Shown here: positions 1 to 11,132 of the stretch, in pieces | How the letters are laid out: each line of letters begins with the position of its first letter | How positions within the stretch are numbered: position 1 is the stretch's first letter | Origin: Pseudomonas wadenswilerensis | GTDB lineage: Bacteria; Pseudomonadota; Gammaproteobacteria; Pseudomonadales; Pseudomonadaceae | Assembly (NCBI RefSeq): GCF_900497695.1 | Contig: NZ_UIDD01000006.1 | Location: 1 to 64,000, forward strand | Direction: 5' to 3' | Length of the DNA stretch: 64,000 nt | Translations under genes and position numbers: made by a program | The notes under the pieces: model-generated | Databases searched by the model: none | The model's input: the letters and a program-made list of their open reading frames with translations, nothing else | Told to the model about the DNA's origin: nothing

Positions 1-21
1 CCATCGCCGGCAAGGCCGGCT
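1..21. repeat. REP half-site, left of IS110
   Basis: This is the left part of a REP palindrome (catcgccggcaaggccggct). It reads exactly like the intact copies at 24741 and 52512 up to the CT at 20-21, where the IS110 element begins. The rest of the same REP resumes at 1170. The window edge prevents seeing what lies further left. Confidence 0.85.
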
Positions 22-49
22 TGTGTCTTGAGGTAGGAATAGAATCAGA

Positions 50-1157
<1,108 letters not shown>

Positions 1158-1169
1158 TCAAGACAGTTG

Positions 1170-1224
1170 CTCCCACAGTAGGTCGGTGTACTCTGAACCT
1201 GTGCTGGCTTGATCCGCGATGCGA
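1170..1224. repeat. REP remainder and degenerate partner, right of IS110
   Basis: CTCCCACAG at 1170-1178 is the direct continuation of the REP half-site at 1-21. About 20 bp later, cctgtgctggcttgatccgcgatg (1198-1221) is a degenerate inverted partner of the kind seen in the intact REP pairs elsewhere in the window. Confidence 0.7.
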
Positions 1225-1262
1225 TTTGCCCGGCAGGACGCCATCGCGCTCCTTGGTTTGCT

Positions 1263-4200
1263 TCAGTAGCCCGCCGGCGCCTCAAGCAACATTGCCCGAA
1301 ACTCCCCCAGCGGCAACGGCCGGCTATGCAGGTACCCCTGGTACAAATAGCACCCCAGTCGTTCAAGAAACTCCAGCTGCTCCGACAACTCCACCCCTTC
1401 GGCGATCACCGTCAGGTCCAGGCTGCGGGCCATGGCGACGATGGCGCGGACGATTTCGGCGTCGTTGGGGTCTATCGGGGCATCGCGGACGAATGATTGG
1501 TCGATCTTCAGGGCATCCACCGGCAGGCGTTTGAGGTAGGTCAGCGAGGAGTACCCGGTACCAAAATCATCCATGGCAAAGCTCACGCCATAGGCCTTGA
1601 GCTCGCGCATTTTGCTGATGGTGTCTTCCAGGTTCTGGATGACGATGCCTTCGGTGATTTCCAGCTTGAGGATCTTGTGCGGCAGGCGGAAGTCGTCGAG
1701 GCTGCGCATCACCCGTTCGACGAAGTCGTTCTGGCGGAACTGCCGTGGGCTGATGTTCACGCACAGGCTGAAGTCGTCCGGGTCGATCAGGCCGTCGCGC
1801 AGCATGCCGGCACAGGCATCGCAGGCTTCGTCGAGGATCCAGCTGCCAACTTCCAGTATCAGCCCGCTTTCTTCCAGCACCTGGATGAACTGCGCCGGCG
1901 GCTGCTGGCCCAGTTGCGGGTGGTGCCAGCGCAACAGCACTTCGGCACCGACGATGCGGTTGTCGCGGGCGTCGACCTGGGGCTGGAAGTGCAGGGCGAG
2001 TTCGCCGCGGGCCAGGGCCAGGCGCAGGTCGTTTTCCATGCGCAAACGCTCGCTGGCGGCCTTTTGCATGGTGGTGTGGAACATTTGCGTGGTGTTGCGC
2101 CCGGAATCCTTGGCCCGATACAGGGCGATATCCGCACGTTTGAGCAAGTCGGCCGGGGTCGAGCCGTGGTCGGGGATCAGCGCCACGCCGATGCTCGGCG
2201 TCACCTGCAGGCGCTGGCCGTCGAGAGACATGGGCTCGGCCAGCAGTTCGCGAAGGGTATCGGCCAGTTCGCGGACTTTCTCCGTGACTTCCTCGCGGCT
2301 GCCTTCCAGGCCGCTGAGCAGCACCACGAACTCGTCACCACCCAGGCGCGCGACGGTGTCTTCCAGGCGTACGCTGGCTTCCAGGCGCGCGGTGATGATC
2401 TTCAGCACCGTGTCCCCGACTGGATGGCCGAGGGAGTCGTTGATGTGCTTGAAGTGATCGAGGTCGAGAAACAGCAGGGCGCCACGCAGGTTATGGCGCT
2501 TGAGCAGGGCGATCTGCTGACTCAGGCGGTCCATCAGCAGGGCGCGGTTGGGCAGGTTGGTCAGCGGGTCGTGGTAGGCCAGGTGGCGGATCTGCGCCTG
2601 CGCGTTCTTCAACTGGCTGACATCGCGGGCAGTGAGCAGCAGGCACTCGGTTTCATTGAGGTTAATTGGCTCGATCGACACCTCGACGGTCAGGATGTCG
2701 CCGCGCTTGTTGCGCCCGAGCATTTCCCGGTGATGCACGCGGCCTTTTTCCTGGAACTCGCTGAGCAGCGCCGCGCGCTGTTTGTCGTCGGCCCAGATGC
2801 CAATGTCGTGCACGGTCTGGCCGATCACTTCGGCGGCGCTGTAGCCGGTCAGGCGGCAGAAGCCGTCGTTGACTTCCAGGTAGCGGCCGCTGTCGCGCTC
2901 GGTGATGGTGATGGCGTCAGGGCTGGAATGGAACGCCTTGGCGAATTTCTCTTCGCTGGCCTTGAGCGCCGCTTCGGCACGCTGCTGCTGGGTGATGTCG
3001 CGCAGGGTGGTGACGCTGCAGGGGTGGTCGTCGACCTTGATCAGGCGACTGGATATCACGCAGGTCAGTGGCTGGCCGTCCTTGTGGTTGACCACCACGG
3101 CGACGTTGTTCAGCGCCTGGTCGCGGATCACCCGTTCAATGCGCCGGGCGCGTTCGGCGGACTCGGCCCACAGGCCGATCTCTTCGGCGGTGTTGCCCAG
3201 CACCTGCTCGGCGCTCCAGCCAAACACCTGGGTAAAGGCCGGGTTGATCTCGATGAACTGGCCGCTGTCCTGGCGGGTCACGCAGATCGGGTCGGGGCTG
3301 GCCTGGAACAGGCTGGCGAACTTTTCTTCGGAGCTGGTCAGGCGTTGTTCACGCTCGACCTGTTCGGTGATGTCCAGCAGGGTGCCGGCCATGCGCAGCG
3401 GGTTGCCCTGTTCGTCGCGGTACAGCCGCGCGCGGCTTTCGATGTAGCGCGAGGTACCGTCTTCGAGCTGGATGCGGTAGGTGATCTGGTAGTTGCCGGC
3501 CGGGCCTTCGCGCAGGCTGCGATAGGCCTGGCGCATAGTGCTGCGTTCCATTTCCGGCACGCCTTCGAAAAACGCCTCGAAGGATTCGTGAAAGGGTGCT
3601 GGCTCAAGGCCGTGCAACTCGGCCGCACGCGCCGAGCCGTAAAGCATGCCGCTGGGGATGTGCCAGTCCCAGGTGCCCAGCTGCGCTGAGTCCAGGGCCA
3701 GGTCCAGGCGTTCCTGGCTGTCCTTGAGCGCCTGTTCGGCGTGTTTGCGCTCGCTGGTGTCGACGAAGGTGCTGAGCAGGTAGGCGGTGCCTTCCAGTTC
3801 GATGTTCTGGGTACAGAGGATGCCGTCGTGAATTTCGCCGCTGCTGCCGCGAAACTGCACTTCGAGGGTCACCGGGCCGCTGGTGCCGCTGGTCGCCGCC
3901 AGCACCTGGTTACGTTGCTGCGGATGGACCCACAGGCCCAGCTCCAGGGTGCTCTTGTTGATGATCTGGTGGCCGGGCCAGCCAAGGATGTTCTCGAAGT
4001 GCTGGTTGACCTCATAGATCATGCCGTCGGCGCGGCGGGTCAGCAGGATGACGTTGGGGCTCAGGTGGAAGAGGGTGGCAAAGCGCTTTTCCGAGTTGAT
4101 CAGCGCCGCTTCCCGTTCGCGCTGGCGGGTGATCTCGCGGATCACCCCGACCATCTGTCGCCGGCCGTTGCGGTCCTGGGTCATGCTGCCGTTGATTTCC

Positions 4201-4559
4201 AGCCAGTGCAGGCTGCCGTCGGGCCAGCGGATGCGATGGCGTAGGGCCTGTTCGACCGGCTCGCCGTTTATCACTGCGTGAAACGCTTGCAGGGCGCGGG
4301 GGCGGTCTTCGATGGGTACCAGTTCGAGGTAGTCCAGGTCATTGGGCAACGGCTGGTGCGGATCAAAGCCAAACAGTGCCTGGGTACCGCGCGACCAGCT
4401 GATCTGCCCGGTCTCGACATCCCAGAACCAGGCGCCCAAGCGCGCACCGTTGAGCGCCGCCAGCAGTTGCGGGGCGTTTTCCCAGGTTTGCTCCGACTCC
4501 TGGGGGTCCGCTGCATGGATTCGGGGCATGCGCGGAAAACGGTTTACTGATTTGGGCAT
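1263..4559 (-). CDS. Multi-PAS GGDEF/EAL sensor protein
   Basis: A 1,098-residue cytoplasmic protein with about five PAS/PAC units (roughly residues 25-150, 155-275, 285-400, 405-530 and 530-655), then GGDEF and EAL domains. The cyclase motif GGDEF is intact near residue 740, with an inhibitory-site RLED placed five residues before it. In the EAL domain the signature reads EVLLRW (EVL, not EAL). The other catalytic segments are present: VNISPRQF, KLEITEG, DDFGTGYSS near residue 994, and VIAEGVE. It may therefore make, degrade or switch cyclic-di-GMP in response to signals bound by the PAS domains. No membrane segment was seen. It is transcribed away from the IS110 element and lies next to the LysR gene. 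Confidence 0.93.
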   Translation of the reverse strand: MPKSVNRFPRMPRIHAADPQESEQTWENAPQLLAALNGARLGAWFWDVETGQISWSRGTQALFGFDPHQPLPNDLDYLELVPIEDRPRALQAFHAVINGEPVEQALRHRIRWPDGSLHWLEINGSMTQDRNGRRQMVGVIREITRQREREAALINSEKRFATLFHLSPNVILLTRRADGMIYEVNQHFENILGWPGHQIINKSTLELGLWVHPQQRNQVLAATSGTSGPVTLEVQFRGSSGEIHDGILCTQNIELEGTAYLLSTFVDTSERKHAEQALKDSQERLDLALDSAQLGTWDWHIPSGMLYGSARAAELHGLEPAPFHESFEAFFEGVPEMERSTMRQAYRSLREGPAGNYQITYRIQLEDGTSRYIESRARLYRDEQGNPLRMAGTLLDITEQVEREQRLTSSEEKFASLFQASPDPICVTRQDSGQFIEINPAFTQVFGWSAEQVLGNTAEEIGLWAESAERARRIERVIRDQALNNVAVVVNHKDGQPLTCVISSRLIKVDDHPCSVTTLRDITQQQRAEAALKASEEKFAKAFHSSPDAITITERDSGRYLEVNDGFCRLTGYSAAEVIGQTVHDIGIWADDKQRAALLSEFQEKGRVHHREMLGRNKRGDILTVEVSIEPINLNETECLLLTARDVSQLKNAQAQIRHLAYHDPLTNLPNRALLMDRLSQQIALLKRHNLRGALLFLDLDHFKHINDSLGHPVGDTVLKIITARLEASVRLEDTVARLGGDEFVVLLSGLEGSREEVTEKVRELADTLRELLAEPMSLDGQRLQVTPSIGVALIPDHGSTPADLLKRADIALYRAKDSGRNTTQMFHTTMQKAASERLRMENDLRLALARGELALHFQPQVDARDNRIVGAEVLLRWHHPQLGQQPPAQFIQVLEESGLILEVGSWILDEACDACAGMLRDGLIDPDDFSLCVNISPRQFRQNDFVERVMRSLDDFRLPHKILKLEITEGIVIQNLEDTISKMRELKAYGVSFAMDDFGTGYSSLTYLKRLPVDALKIDQSFVRDAPIDPNDAEIVRAIVAMARSLDLTVIAEGVELSEQLEFLERLGCYLYQGYLHSRPLPLGEFRAMLLEAPAGY

Positions 4560-4620
4560 CGATACCAGACCTTTGGCAGATAACGCGTCCTTGAGCGGGC
4601 AGGTTTGCCCGGGTGCTACC

Positions 4621-5505
4621 TCATTGGTTCAAGGGGCTTGCATGGCTGTCGAGCAATGCCATAAAGGCCCTGGCGGCATTCGACAGCGTTCGTTCGGTGT
4701 GCAGAATGTAGCCTAGCTGGCGCGACAGCTGTATGCCCGGCAAGTCGATGGGCGCAACCTGCTCATCGAGCATAGTACGTGGCAGCACGCTCCATGCCAG
4801 GCCGATAGAGACCATCATCTTGATGGTTTCCAGATAGTTGGTGCTCATGGCGATGTTCGGCGTCAGGCCCTGGGCTTCGAACAGGCGCTGAACAATATGA
4901 TGTGTGAAGGTGTTACCGCCGGGAAAAACCGCCGGATGGTGGGCAATGTCGGCCAGGCTCACCGCGCCTTTGCGCGCCAGTGGGTGTTCGGGGGCGGCGA
5001 CGAAATCCAGGGGGTCGTCCCACACCGGTATGGCGCGCACCAGATGATGCGGCTCCGGAGCCAGAGTGATTACGGCGATTTCCGCTCGGCCATGGAGGAT
5101 TTCTTCGTAGGCTACTTCTGAATCGAGAAACTGGATGTCCAGGGCCACGGCCGGGTACTGGCGGGTAAACGCCCTTAATAGTGGCGGCAGGCGGTGCAGG
5201 CCGATGTGATGACTGGTGGCCAGGGTCAGGCGCCCGCTGACTTCACCGGTGAGGTTGGTCAGGGCCCGGCGGGTGTCGTCCAGTACATTGAGGATCTGGT
5301 AGGCACGCGGCAGCAGGGCGCGTCCGGCCTCGGTCAGGTTGACCTCGCGGCCCAGGCGGTCGAACAGACGCACATCCAGTTGCTGCTCAAGGCCGGCGAT
5401 GCGTTTGCTGATTGCAGGTTGGGTCAGGTGCAGGCGTTCGCCAGCCCCGGAAAAGCTGCCGGTCTCGGCGATTGCAATAAAGGCATTGAGATTGGCCAGA
5501 TCCAC
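4621..5505 (-). CDS. LysR-family transcriptional regulator
   Basis: A 294-residue regulator of normal LysR length. The N-terminal winged HTH covers residues 1-60 (LNAFIAIAETGSFSGAGERL, then LTQPAISKRIAGLE). The remainder is the periplasmic-binding-like effector domain. It is divergent from leuC, with 130 bp between the start codons, and the same pairing occurs in other Pseudomonas genomes. The layout suggests it controls leuC or itself. Its ligand cannot be read from the sequence. Confidence 0.9.
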   Translation of the reverse strand: MDLANLNAFIAIAETGSFSGAGERLHLTQPAISKRIAGLEQQLDVRLFDRLGREVNLTEAGRALLPRAYQILNVLDDTRRALTNLTGEVSGRLTLATSHHIGLHRLPPLLRAFTRQYPAVALDIQFLDSEVAYEEILHGRAEIAVITLAPEPHHLVRAIPVWDDPLDFVAAPEHPLARKGAVSLADIAHHPAVFPGGNTFTHHIVQRLFEAQGLTPNIAMSTNYLETIKMMVSIGLAWSVLPRTMLDEQVAPIDLPGIQLSRQLGYILHTERTLSNAARAFMALLDSHASPLNQ

Positions 5506-5549
5506 TACTCGAATTCCTTTTGGTTATCCAAAGCATAAAAATTATGAAT

Positions 5550-5578
5550 TTGAGTTATTCAATCTACCGGCATAGCAT
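5550..5578 (+). promoter_or_regulatory. Candidate leuC promoter
   Basis: TTGAGT (5550-5555) and TAGCAT (5573-5578) are separated by 17 bp in the AT-rich gap between the LysR gene and leuC. The adjacent ataaaaattatgaatttgagttat stretch has the AT-rich imperfect dyad character of LysR-type operators. This is inference from position and composition only. Confidence 0.4.
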
Positions 5579-5635
5579 CGCCCGTACAAGCCAAGGGGTT
5601 ATTGGCATAGAAAGACGCTGATGAGGAACAGTCTG

Positions 5636-7069
5636 ATGGCCGGCAAAACGCTTTACGACAAGCTCTGGGATTCGCATTTGGTCAAGCAGCGCGACGATGG
5701 TTCGGCGCTGATCTACATCGACCGTCACATCATCCACGAAGTGACGTCGCCGCAGGCCTTCGAAGGCCTGCGCCTGGCCAATCGCAAACCCTGGCGCATC
5801 GATGCCAACATCGCCACGCCTGATCACAACGTGCCGACCACTCCGGAGCGCAAGGGCGGTATCGACGCCATTGTCGACCAGGTCTCGCGTTTGCAGGTTC
5901 AGACCCTCGATGAAAACTGCGACGAGTATGGCATCGTCGAATTCAAGATGAATGACGTGCGTCAGGGCATCGTCCACGTCATCGGCCCGGAGCAGGGTGC
6001 GACCTTGCCCGGCATGACCGTGGTCTGCGGCGACTCGCATACCTCGACCCACGGTGCCTTCGGCGCCCTGGCCCACGGTATCGGCACCTCCGAGGTAGAG
6101 CACGTGCTCGCTACCCAGTGCCTGGTGGCCAAGAAGATGAAGAACATGCTGGTGCGCGTCGAAGGCAAACTGCCGTTCGGCGTCACTGCCAAGGACATCG
6201 TCCTCGCCGTGATCGGCAAGATCGGCACCGCTGGCGGCAACGGCCATGCCATGGAATTCGCTGGCAGCGCCATTCGCGAGTTGTCGGTCGAAGGCCGCAT
6301 GACCATCTGCAACATGTCCATCGAAGCCGGTGCCCGGGTTGGCCTGGTGGCCACCGATGAAAAAACCGTCGAGTACGTCAAGGGCCGCCCTTACGCGCCG
6401 AAAGGCGAGCAGTGGGCACAAGCGGTCGAAACCTGGAAAGACCTGGTGTCCGATGCCGATGCGGTGTTCGACACGGTGATCGAGCTGGACGCCGCGCAGA
6501 TCAAGCCGCAGGTCAGCTGGGGCACTTCGCCGGAAATGGTCCTGGCGGTTGACCAGCGTGTCCCGGACCCGGCTGCCGAAGCCGACCTGGTCAAGCGTGG
6601 TTCCATCGAACGCGCCTTGAAGTACATGGGCTTGAGCGCCAACCAGGCGATCACCGACATCCAGCTTGACCGGGTGTTCATCGGCTCCTGCACCAACTCG
6701 CGCATCGAAGACCTGCGCGCCGCCGCCGAAATCGCCAAGGGCCGCAAGGTTGCCGCGACCATTAAACAGGCGATCGTGGTGCCGGGCTCGGGTCTGGTCA
6801 AAGCCCAGGCCGAAAAAGAAGGCCTGGACAAGATTTTCCTCGAAGCGGGCTTTGAGTGGCGTGAACCGGGTTGCTCGATGTGCCTGGCGATGAACCCCGA
6901 CCGCCTGGAGAGTGGCGAGCATTGCGCCTCCACCTCCAACCGCAACTTTGAAGGGCGTCAGGGCGCCGGTGGCCGTACCCACCTGGTGAGCCCGGCCATG
7001 GCCGCCGCCGCTGCCGTTACTGGTCGTTTTGTCGATGTACGCGAGTTGATCCAAGGGAGCGCAGCATGA
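5636..7069 (+). CDS. leuC: 3-isopropylmalate dehydratase large subunit
   Basis: LeuC (477 residues) forms the [4Fe-4S] isopropylmalate isomerase with LeuD and converts 2-isopropylmalate to 3-isopropylmalate in leucine synthesis. It begins [14 protein letters not shown], and the cluster-ligand segments GSCTNSR and [13 protein letters not shown] are present. The start at 5636 is preferred over the in-frame ATG at 5621. GAGGAA at 5624-5629 is then correctly placed as ribosome binding site, and the protein has the family's usual N-terminus. The stop overlaps the leuD start (ATGA at 7066-7069), which implies translational coupling. Confidence 0.97.
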   Translation: MAGKTLYDKLWDSHLVKQRDDGSALIYIDRHIIHEVTSPQAFEGLRLANRKPWRIDANIATPDHNVPTTPERKGGIDAIVDQVSRLQVQTLDENCDEYGIVEFKMNDVRQGIVHVIGPEQGATLPGMTVVCGDSHTSTHGAFGALAHGIGTSEVEHVLATQCLVAKKMKNMLVRVEGKLPFGVTAKDIVLAVIGKIGTAGGNGHAMEFAGSAIRELSVEGRMTICNMSIEAGARVGLVATDEKTVEYVKGRPYAPKGEQWAQAVETWKDLVSDADAVFDTVIELDAAQIKPQVSWGTSPEMVLAVDQRVPDPAAEADLVKRGSIERALKYMGLSANQAITDIQLDRVFIGSCTNSRIEDLRAAAEIAKGRKVAATIKQAIVVPGSGLVKAQAEKEGLDKIFLEAGFEWREPGCSMCLAMNPDRLESGEHCASTSNRNFEGRQGAGGRTHLVSPAMAAAAAVTGRFVDVRELIQGSAA

Positions 7070-7710
7070 AAGCCTTTACCCAGCACACCGGCCTTGTCGC
7101 GCCATTGGACCGTGCCAACGTCGACACCGACCAGATCATTCCCAAGCAGTTTTTGAAGTCGATCAAGCGCACGGGCTTTGGCCCCAACCTGTTCGATGAG
7201 TGGCGCTACCTGGATGTCGGCCAGCCGTATCAGGACAACAGCAAGCGCCCGCAGAACCCGGATTTTGTCTTGAACCATGCGCGTTACCAGGGTGCCAGTG
7301 TATTGCTCGCCCGTGAGAACTTCGGTTGCGGTTCGAGCCGCGAGCATGCGCCCTGGGCCCTGGAAGAATACGGCTTTCGCAGCATCATCGCGCCGAGCTA
7401 TGCCGACATCTTCTTCAACAACAGCTTCAAGAACGGCTTGTTGCCGATCATCCTCAGCGAGCAAGAGGTCGATGAGCTGTTCAAGCAGGTCGAAGCCGAG
7501 CCTGGCTACCAGTTGAACGTGGACTTGCAGGCGCAGACCGTGACCCGTCCTGACGGCAAGGTGCTGAGCTTCGAGATCGACGCGTTTCGCAAGCACTGCC
7601 TGCTCAACGGCCTGGATGACATCGGCCTGACTTTGCAGGATGGCGAGGCGATTGCCGCGTTTGAAGCCAAGCATCGGGCTAGCCAGCCTTGGTTATTTCG
7701 TGACGTCTGA
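7066..7710 (+). CDS. leuD: 3-isopropylmalate dehydratase small subunit
   Basis: The 214-residue small subunit of isopropylmalate isomerase. It has the family's swivel-domain hallmarks: [19 protein letters not shown] near the N-terminus and [15 protein letters not shown] around residues 85-100. Length is typical for proteobacterial LeuD. It overlaps leuC by four bases and is followed by a REP pair before the methyltransferase gene. Confidence 0.97.
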   Translation: MKAFTQHTGLVAPLDRANVDTDQIIPKQFLKSIKRTGFGPNLFDEWRYLDVGQPYQDNSKRPQNPDFVLNHARYQGASVLLARENFGCGSSREHAPWALEEYGFRSIIAPSYADIFFNNSFKNGLLPIILSEQEVDELFKQVEAEPGYQLNVDLQAQTVTRPDGKVLSFEIDAFRKHCLLNGLDDIGLTLQDGEAIAAFEAKHRASQPWLFRDV

Positions 7711-7734
7711 CTAATACGGTGAACCGGCTGACGC

Positions 7735-7797
7735 CATCGCCGGCAAGACCGGCTCCCACAGGTGCTCAGCCTGTGTGGGAGCTGGCTTGCCAGCGAT
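7735..7797. repeat. REP pair (BIME)
   Basis: Two inverted REP palindromes, catcgccggcaagaccggct and agctggcttgccagcgat, face each other across a short spacer with a ctcccacag/ctgtgtgggag arm. The pair lies in the leuD-methyltransferase gap and can fold into a large hairpin that may protect or terminate the leuCD transcript. Confidence 0.85.
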
Positions 7798-7816
7798 AAG
7801 GCCCAAGGAGATGCAG

Positions 7817-8581
7817 ATGACCAGCACCACCCATAAGGACGTCGTCCAGCGCCAGTTCGGCGAGCAGGCCAGCGCTTACCTGAGCAGCGCCGTGCATGCC
7901 CAGGGCAGTGAATTTGCCTTGTTGCAGGCCGAACTTGCCGGGCAAGGCCGCGCACGCCTGCTGGACCTTGGCTGTGGCGCCGGCCATGTGAGTTTCCACG
8001 TTGCCCCGCTGGTGCGTGAAGTGGTGGCCTACGACCTGTCGCAGCAGATGCTCGACGTGGTCGCCGCGGCTGCCGCCGAGCGCGGGTTCGAGAACATTGT
8101 CACCGAGCGTGGCGCCGCCGAGCGGCTGCCGTTCGCCGATGCTTCGTTCGATTTCGTCTTCAGCCGCTACTCGGCGCACCACTGGAGCGACCTGGGCCTG
8201 GCGCTTCGGGAAGTGAAGCGGGTGCTCAAGCCGGGTGGTGTGGCGGCCTTCATCGACGTGATGTCGCCGGGCAGCCCGTTGCTCGACACCTACCTGCAGA
8301 GCGTCGAGGTGCTGCGCGACACCAGCCATGTGCGCGATTATTCGGCCAGCGAATGGCTGCAGCAGGTCAGCGAAGCCGGCCTCTTCACCCGCAGCCACAG
8401 CCGCCAGCGCCTGCGCCTGGAGTACAGCTCCTGGGTCGAGCGCATGCGCACCCCCGAAGTGATGCGCGGCGCCATCCGCCAATTGCAGCAGGCGATGGGC
8501 GAAGAAGTACGGCAGTATTACCAGATTGAAGCCGACGGCTCGTTCAGCACCGATGTCGTGGTGCTCTGGGCCGAACGCTAG
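7817..8581 (+). CDS. Class I SAM-dependent methyltransferase
   Basis: A 254-residue methyltransferase. The SAM-binding motif I is LLDLGCGAGHVSF (about residues 45-57), followed by VAYDLSQQML, the acidic motif II, and VFSRYSAHHWSD. The C-terminal part resembles the UbiE/BioC-type Methyltransf_11 group. AAGGAG at 7805-7810 supports the start at 7817; an upstream in-frame start at 7775 falls inside the REP pair and is rejected. The gene sits between leuD and leuB, an arrangement shared by other Pseudomonas. The substrate is unknown, and a role in leucine synthesis is not required by the pathway. Confidence 0.9.
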   Translation: MTSTTHKDVVQRQFGEQASAYLSSAVHAQGSEFALLQAELAGQGRARLLDLGCGAGHVSFHVAPLVREVVAYDLSQQMLDVVAAAAAERGFENIVTERGAAERLPFADASFDFVFSRYSAHHWSDLGLALREVKRVLKPGGVAAFIDVMSPGSPLLDTYLQSVEVLRDTSHVRDYSASEWLQQVSEAGLFTRSHSRQRLRLEYSSWVERMRTPEVMRGAIRQLQQAMGEEVRQYYQIEADGSFSTDVVVLWAER

Positions 8582-8634
8582 GTTTTTTCCGGCAGGCCAA
8601 CAGGGCGTGCCGCTTGAATTGAATAGAGGAAAGC

Positions 8635-9717
<1,083 letters not shown>

Positions 9718-9723
9718 TCTCTC

Positions 9724-9767
9724 GGGCCCGCTGCTGTTTTTCCTTGTGAAGCAGCGGCCCACTTTTT
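9724..9767 (+). terminator. Probable leuB terminator
   Basis: GGGCCCGCTGCT (9724-9735) pairs with AGCAGCGGCCC (9750-9760) with one bulged base, and acttttt follows. The loop is about 14 nt. It lies between leuB and asd and probably separates the two transcription units. Confidence 0.65.
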
Positions 9768-9785
9768 AGCAAAGGTGTAGTTGCG

Positions 9786-10898
9786 ATGAAACGTGTAGGT
9801 CTGATCGGTTGGCGCGGTATGGTCGGTTCCGTGCTCATGCAGCGGATGCTGGAAGAGCAGGATTTTGATCTGATCGAGCCGGTGTTCTTCACCACCTCCA
9901 ACGTCGGTGGCCAGGGTCCGGCAGTGGGCAAGGATATTGCTCCGCTCAAGGACGCTTACAGCATTGAAGAGCTCAAGACCCTCGATGTGATCCTGACCTG
10001 TCAGGGCGGCGACTACACCAACGAAGTATTCCCCAAGCTGCGCGAAGCCGGCTGGCAGGGCTACTGGATCGACGCCGCCTCCAGCCTGCGCATGCAGGAT
10101 GACGCGGTCATTGTCCTCGACCCGGTCAACCGCAAGGTCATCGACCAGCAGCTCGACGCCGGTACCAAGAACTACATCGGCGGCAACTGCACCGTCAGCC
10201 TGATGCTGATGGGCCTGGGCGGCCTGTTCGAAGCCGGTCTGGTCGAGTGGATGAGCGCCATGACCTACCAGGCCGCCTCCGGCGCCGGCGCGCAGAACAT
10301 GCGTGAGCTGATCCGCCAGATGGGCGCCACCCACGCCGCCGTCGCCGATGATCTGGCCAACCCGGCCAGCGCCATCCTCGACATCGACCGCAAGGTCGCC
10401 GAGGCCATGCGCAGCGAAGCCTACCCGACCGAGAACTTCGGCGTGCCGCTGGCCGGTAGCCTGATCCCGTGGATCGACAAGGAACTGCCCAACGGCCAGA
10501 GCCGTGAAGAGTGGAAGGCCCAGGCCGAGACCAACAAGATCCTCGGCCGCTTCAAGAGCCCGATCCCGGTCGACGGCATCTGCGTGCGCATCGGCGCCAT
10601 GCGTTGCCACAGCCAGGCGCTGACCATCAAGCTGAACAAGGACGTGCCGATCGCCGACATCGAAGGCATGATCAGCCAGCACAACCCTTGGGTGAAACTG
10701 GTGCCGAACCAGCGTGAAATCAGCATGCAGGAGCTGAGCCCGACCAACGTCACCGGTACTCTGAACATCCCGGTCGGTCGTCTGCGCAAGCTGAACATGG
10801 GTTCCCAGTACCTGGGCGCCTTCACCGTCGGTGACCAGCTGCTGTGGGGCGCGGCCGAGCCGCTGCGGCGCATGCTGCGGATCCTGCTGGAGCGTTGA
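9786..10898 (+). CDS. asd: Aspartate-semialdehyde dehydrogenase
   Basis: A 370-residue Asd of the gamma-proteobacterial class. It reduces aspartyl phosphate to aspartate semialdehyde for lysine, methionine, threonine and diaminopimelate synthesis. It starts [21 protein letters not shown] (NADP-binding Rossmann fold). The active-site cysteine is C135 in GGNCTVSLM, followed by [23 protein letters not shown] precedes the start. It is followed by a strong terminator and a REP pair, so it appears to be monocistronic. Confidence 0.97.
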   Translation: MKRVGLIGWRGMVGSVLMQRMLEEQDFDLIEPVFFTTSNVGGQGPAVGKDIAPLKDAYSIEELKTLDVILTCQGGDYTNEVFPKLREAGWQGYWIDAASSLRMQDDAVIVLDPVNRKVIDQQLDAGTKNYIGGNCTVSLMLMGLGGLFEAGLVEWMSAMTYQAASGAGAQNMRELIRQMGATHAAVADDLANPASAILDIDRKVAEAMRSEAYPTENFGVPLAGSLIPWIDKELPNGQSREEWKAQAETNKILGRFKSPIPVDGICVRIGAMRCHSQALTIKLNKDVPIADIEGMISQHNPWVKLVPNQREISMQELSPTNVTGTLNIPVGRLRKLNMGSQYLGAFTVGDQLLWGAAEPLRRMLRILLER

Positions 10899-10920
10899 TC
10901 GCCAGGCAGCGTTGAACTGA

Positions 10921-10951
10921 AGCCCGTGCTGGAAACAGCACGGGCTTTTTT
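10921..10951 (+). terminator. Rho-independent terminator after asd
   Basis: AGCCCGTGCTG (10921-10931) and CAGCACGGGCT (10936-10946) form a perfect 11-bp stem with a GAAA tetraloop, followed by six T residues. Confidence 0.95.
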
Positions 10952-10965
10952 GTTGGCCCTCAAAG

Positions 10966-11037
10966 CATCGCTGGCAAGCCAGCTCCCACAAGGGTCTGTA
11001 CAAACCGAACCCTGTGGGAGCTGGCTTGCCAGCGATG
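10966..11037. repeat. REP pair (BIME)
   Basis: Two inverted REP units (catcgctggcaagccagctcccaca and tgtgggagctggcttgccagcgatg) lie just beyond the asd terminator and before the usg-like gene. Confidence 0.88.
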
Positions 11038-11132
11038 GGCTGCATAAGCAGCGCCAGTAGCAGCAGGCACAAGACTGCAAGGCGAAATCCAAGTAAAGTG
11101 CCGCTCCCGCCGTTCCAGCAGAGGATTTTTCC

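Noticed and set aside
1497..3689. A 730-codon plus-strand frame opposite the GGDEF/EAL gene
   Set aside because: Antisense shadow; the minus strand has five PAS, GGDEF and EAL motifs.
7775..7816. Upstream start giving an MGAGLPAI... N-terminus to the methyltransferase
   Set aside because: MGAGLPAI is translated REP palindrome; similar false starts occur at 48833 and 52552. The downstream ATG has a proper ribosome binding site.
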